DNA from: Lytechinus variegatus
Taxonomy: Eukaryota > Echinodermata > Echinoidea > Temnopleuroida > Toxopneustidae
DNA: 64,000 bases
Reading direction: 5' to 3'
NCBI RefSeq assembly: GCF_018143015.1
Contig: NC_054756.1
Span: 29,095,440 to 29,159,439 of the forward strand
A program made the position numbers and the translations under genes. The notes beneath the pieces are model-generated. The model saw nothing but the letters and a program-made list of their open reading frames with translations, did no database searches and was not told the DNA's origin. How positions within the stretch are numbered: the first letter of the stretch is position 1; the number at the start of each line of letters is the position of its first letter. This document shows, piece by piece, positions 60,196 through 64,000 of this stretch.

Positions 60196-61809
60196 ATGCT
60201 GTTTCGTACAATGTTCATCTCCTTTGTGATCGGTGAGTTGATGGTCTCCTTTGATTCTTTTTCCTGTAATTAGAGTTGAGATACATGTCTGATATTTTTA
60301 TAGTCATTACGCCCTTTGGCCAGACTTCACAAAGGTGGTTTCGAAAACCCACGCTTGAATCCATGGTTTATGCAGATATCCTGCCGTGTATGAATTAGGC
60401 TTAATCTAGCGCGTATCGGGTGCGTGTATAAAAATATCCAATGCTGATGCGCGTCTTTAACCGTGTTTACACATATACCGTGTTTACACTTTATCGGCTT
60501 TTGGTTCAGAATCAAAAGCCGATGCAGAATCGTCCGTTTGGTTTGCGTTTACACGTGCAAATTGCCGGTTCTGAACCGCGAGCCGATGCAAGTTAATCGC
60601 GCTTACACGCTATTAAAAATCCGATGCTGCATCGGCGAACCGCGAGCTGTAACAACGTTTAAACGCAAACCAAAAGCCGATTCTGCATCGGCTTTTGGTT
60701 CTGAACCAAAAGCCGATCAAGTGTAAACACGGTATTTGTCACAGAGCGCCAATTTGACGCATGTTACCGTGGTTAGATACGCTATTTTATTCATGAGTCC
60801 ACTCTTCATATTAAAATTATAATAATCTATGCATACATAAGTAAATTGAATAATGAAGTACACGTAAATGGAGGGTTTACATTGTTACTATCTAACACGT
60901 CTAACACAATGTTTGCAAAATGCCATAGTAGTCAAAGGAGAAATGAGGTCAGAAACACAAAACATGTCAGAAAGAGTAAAGAAAGTTTTTGCAAAATATA
61001 TGGCAAGTTCCCCTTAGTTTGCGCAGTCCTCCTTGTCCGCATATATGCGTATTTGCGCGATTCTAGTAAAAGAAGAAAACATACCTTACACATCTAATGC
61101 ATAGACAGATGTTAATTACAAAATCCGACTCACAATGGTGGAAAATTAGTAAAATTTGGGTATTTCTTGTGATGGCCTCAAAATGCAGCCTTTCTCATCA
61201 AAATCCCCGAATCGCTGGCAAAGTGAATGGGTGCGCAGACATCATTTTGGGGGTTAAATTTGAAAATGACTGCCCGAGGTGTTTTCCAAGAAAATGAGAG
61301 ATTTGGTACACTAATTCATAATGATGTAAGGAACATTATCAACTGAAAGATTTGTGAAATAATAAGAAATGCATGTTAAATCTAAATTCAAATCGGTAGG
61401 TGCTCAAACTTGGGGACGTCCATTATACCTATGGAGGAGAGAAAAAAGCTAAACTATAAACTATAAAATATAAGAAGATATTACACTATGTGTACATAAT
61501 GTGTGAAAATATAACCTTTCAAAATACTGTGCTTTATTTTGCTCATGCGCTTCTATAAACTCAATTCTATTGCTTTGGAAGAGGTTTGATGGCAAGCTGT
61601 AAAGAAATGAATAATCTGTTTTGTTTTTGTGTATTTTCCTGTAGCCAGAGGAATTGTAGTCGAATCCACAGAGACTGCATCTTCCCCGCTCTGTACTACA
61701 GGCAATGACCATAATGGCATCACTACCAAGTATATAAAGGATCCGTATAGGTCATACAGGAAGGGGTCAACAAGGCATGATGTAGCGAAGGCTGAAGGCT
61801 TGAAAGCAG
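60196..61809 (+). CDS. Candidate gene D: first two exons of a secreted or membrane protein (3' part outside or unseen)
   Basis: Exon 60196-60232 encodes MLFRTMFISFVI and ends at GTGAGT in phase 1. Exon 61645-61809 follows a TTTTCCTGTAG acceptor, continues in phase (ARGIVVESTETASS, CTTGNDHNGITTKY) and ends at GTAGGT in phase 1. The short hydrophobic start looks like a signal peptide. No domain is recognised in the second exon and only one Cys is present. The phase-1 layout is like that of genes B and C, which is the main reason to call it. It could be chance. Confidence 0.35.
60478..60732. mobile_element. Palindromic MITE with CCGTGTTTACACTT ends
   Basis: Left CCGTGTTTACACTTTATCGG and right CCGATCAAGTGTAAACACGG are inverted, flanked by TA. 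The inner words CGGCTTTTGGTTC and GCCGATGC are inverted too. Lies in the first intron of candidate gene D. Confidence 0.82.
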
Positions 61810-62923
61810 GTAGGTGTTACAGACATACACTTAATGACTGCAAGACAATGAGCATTGTAACAATAACTTCGCAGGTGCTTTCTAATTCTGTCAAAAACCC
61901 TTCGTACAAAGCAGCCTTTGTCGGAAATTGATGAATTAAAACAGCATCGGTTTGATTCCAAACTGGTGGTCTTTTAATACTTCTCTGGTGTGGACATATA
62001 GATTCTGGGCTGGTGATAAGTCAACACCAGAGTTTTTGCAGTGTAGACAATGTTTTTTTTCCGGCCCGAATGTTAAGATGTAATGTTCCAGTTCACCAAC
62101 TTTAGACAATGACCTCTAGTATGTCCATCGTGATTTTACACTTAGACCATGAAGCGATCGTAGGCCTTCAAATCGCATACAATACCCCTCCCCCAACAAA
62201 AATAGATAAATTAATAAATACATAAATTAATATATCACTATGTAAGAGTAGGGTGCTAAGTGACAATGTAACAACACCCCCCCCCCCCTGCCCCTGGTAA
62301 TGCAACTGGGTAGGAGGCAAAACAGATGGAAGGGGAGATACAAATCAATAAATAAAGAAGACCAACAACAATGAATTGACATTAAAAGGGTGGTAAACTT
62401 ACAGGCACTCCCCGTCCGCTTGGTTGGGGGAGGGGATATTGTTAAAGAGATAATTAAAAATGAACCTGTAATTCTATTTCATAGATTTCCTTTTCTTTCT
62501 TCATCCATGTGTTTCTCACCATTTCTGAAAAGAATTCAATAACAATAAGCTTATTATATATAAGAACTTTCTGAGAAAAAAAAGGGACGGTCGCCATGTT
62601 TTTTTTTTCAATCAATACTACATCCTGATCATCGTAATTAAGCGTGTCAGATGATTCATCACAAATATTAAGTTAGACAATTAGAGAGGATGAATGATGC
62701 TGAACGATGCTAGATATCATGGCCACAGGTCCATGTGGATCTTGACACGAGAGATTCTAAAAGTCACAATTTGCAGGGTATGTAAGGAGACTTTAAAAGT
62801 TATATATCTTGAAAACCCCCTTTATCGACATCCGATAATCCTTTTGAGTGGATAAGGTCTTGAACAGTTTTTGAACTGTTCAAGAAAAAATAAATATATA
62901 TGTACTTGACGTGAAATAATATA
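61810..62923. other. Region after candidate gene D exon 2, including a partial MITE
   Basis: 61934-62043 is the right half of a CACTGCAAAA-type MITE (CAGCATCGGTTTGATTCCAAA, ending TTTTTGCAGTG). The rest has C-runs at about 62274-62288 and no gene. Confidence 0.5.
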
Positions 62924-63894
62924 AAGTGCGAATCAAAACAAAGTTTACACTTAGAAAAACTCCTGTAAAATTATACATTTGTAATATCCTGAAAGTTTTT
63001 CCACATTTTAACATTGGTACAGATCCATTTAAGCAAATGACGATATAACTGTTAAAAAATATTTCCGCTTGAGTGAGCACCACTTACTTTTGTAAAGTTA
63101 GTGAAAAATGATTTGCGCAGAACTTTTAATTGCTAAGCGAATAAAAGTAGACCTTCATCATTTAGAACATGTGGAATTTAGTTAGTAAAATTGATTTGAA
63201 GATATCTTTTTTTAACGTGTTTTCTTGCCCAAAACACTTCAAAGAATGCAGTACACCCCAACCCACTCCCCCACACACAGAGGCAATCGTGACAATATTT
63301 GCTTCACACTGAGCTGTTATTTACATGAAATAGCAAAGGCTTGATTTTCATTTTGTTAATCATTGTCAAGCTTTGGAAAAGTGTGGAGAAACAAGTATTA
63401 AGTGACAAATGAAACCAACTTTAAAGACCAACTTTAAATGATAAAAACTTAATGAAAAAATGCTGGATATGTCTGATGTAAACTTTTGTTCAGATTCAGT
63501 TATGTCCTCAGATCCCGCTGGCAAAAAAGGGTAAAGGGTGTTGAAATTTCAATTTGGGTAGCAAAATTATAACAAAATGAATGAATTTATCCATTTTATT
63601 TCAATTGACTAAAGGGAAATTTATGAGAAATGTTTCGCAGGTTAAGTTTGATTTCTCCCTTTCCCCTTGACATAGCTTGAAAACGAGCATTTCTGCATAA
63701 ACAGATATATGCGAGCTTTACAAAAATGGACAGTGCTCACTCAGGTGTAACATTCTGTCAAAACTTTTGCTCTCATTGGATAGATGAGACCCAAACCCAA
63801 GATTATATGTGAAAAAATTACCCACATGTTATATATATATATATTGATTTCCAGGTCTTTTTCAAAGTGTAAACTTTTTCTTTGATACGCACTG
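62924..63894. mobile_element. Tc1/mariner-like non-autonomous element, relative of 51669-53384
   Basis: Left AAGTGCGAATCAAAACAAAG and right inverse (CAGTGCGTATCAAAGAAAAA on the minus strand) are flanked by TA. It shares CTTGAGTGAGCAC with the 51669 element. Non-coding; about 970 bases. Confidence 0.7.
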
Positions 63895-64000
63895 TATATG
63901 TACTTGACAACTCAAACTTTGACGATGACACTTTTCATGGTGTTTCCATGCAAACCACATCGTTTAAACAGCAATGGAGACCCGTCGTCTGGTTTACATT

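Noticed and set aside
1-64000. LTR retroelements or virus-like elements
   Set aside because: No LTR pair with TG...CA ends and no gag, protease, integrase, capsid or envelope-like ORF was seen; the RT ORFs are Penelope-like or LINE.

Overview
This is eukaryotic, AT-rich, intron-rich DNA. It is most likely from an echinoderm, probably a sea urchin. The reasons are SRCR and CCP/sushi receptor exons, a Penelope-like retroelement, long fold-back elements built of short tandem repeats (like the sea urchin TU transposons), tRNA-derived SINEs and many palindromic DNA-transposon derivatives. I had no database, so the organism call is inference.

The genes found form one system. Three immune-type cell-surface receptor genes were assembled by hand from splice signals and reading-frame phase; every junction given is phase-compatible. 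Gene A (+, about 886-5191, 5' end outside the window) has two tandem copies of a CCP-like ectodomain exon, a 70-nt transmembrane exon and a long tyrosine-rich tail. Gene B (+, 25941-38871) encodes a signal peptide, one CCP domain, a 70-nt transmembrane exon homologous to that of gene A, and a long tail. Gene C (-, 56825-42629) has ten exons: leader, SRCR, WSC, CCP, Ser/Thr-rich stalk, transmembrane segment and tyrosine-rich tail (615 codons). The tails of A and B each contain a sequence fitting the ITAM spacing YxxL-x(7/8)-YxxL; in B it lies in a 39-residue repeated unit. A possible fourth gene starts at 60196 (+).

The rest is mostly mobile DNA. 6547-8904 is a non-autonomous hAT-like element with a perfect 8-bp target duplication. 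9246-15377 is a Penelope-like element in its typical partial-tandem form: a 5'-truncated copy, split by another hAT-like element with an 8-bp duplication, followed by a full copy with a 924-codon RT plus GIY-YIG ORF. Both copies end in a hammerhead-ribozyme-like motif. A small fold-back with two such cores lies just after, at 15451-15650. 18280-21617 is a DNA element with another hAT-like element nested in it, all inside a decayed LINE. 28091-32722, in intron 1 of gene B, holds two tandem copies of a fold-back element whose arms are minisatellites. Non-autonomous piggyBac-like, mariner-like and hAT-like elements, several LINE fragments and SINEs fill introns and intergenic DNA. No LTR retroelement, CRISPR array or convincing tRNA/rRNA gene was seen.
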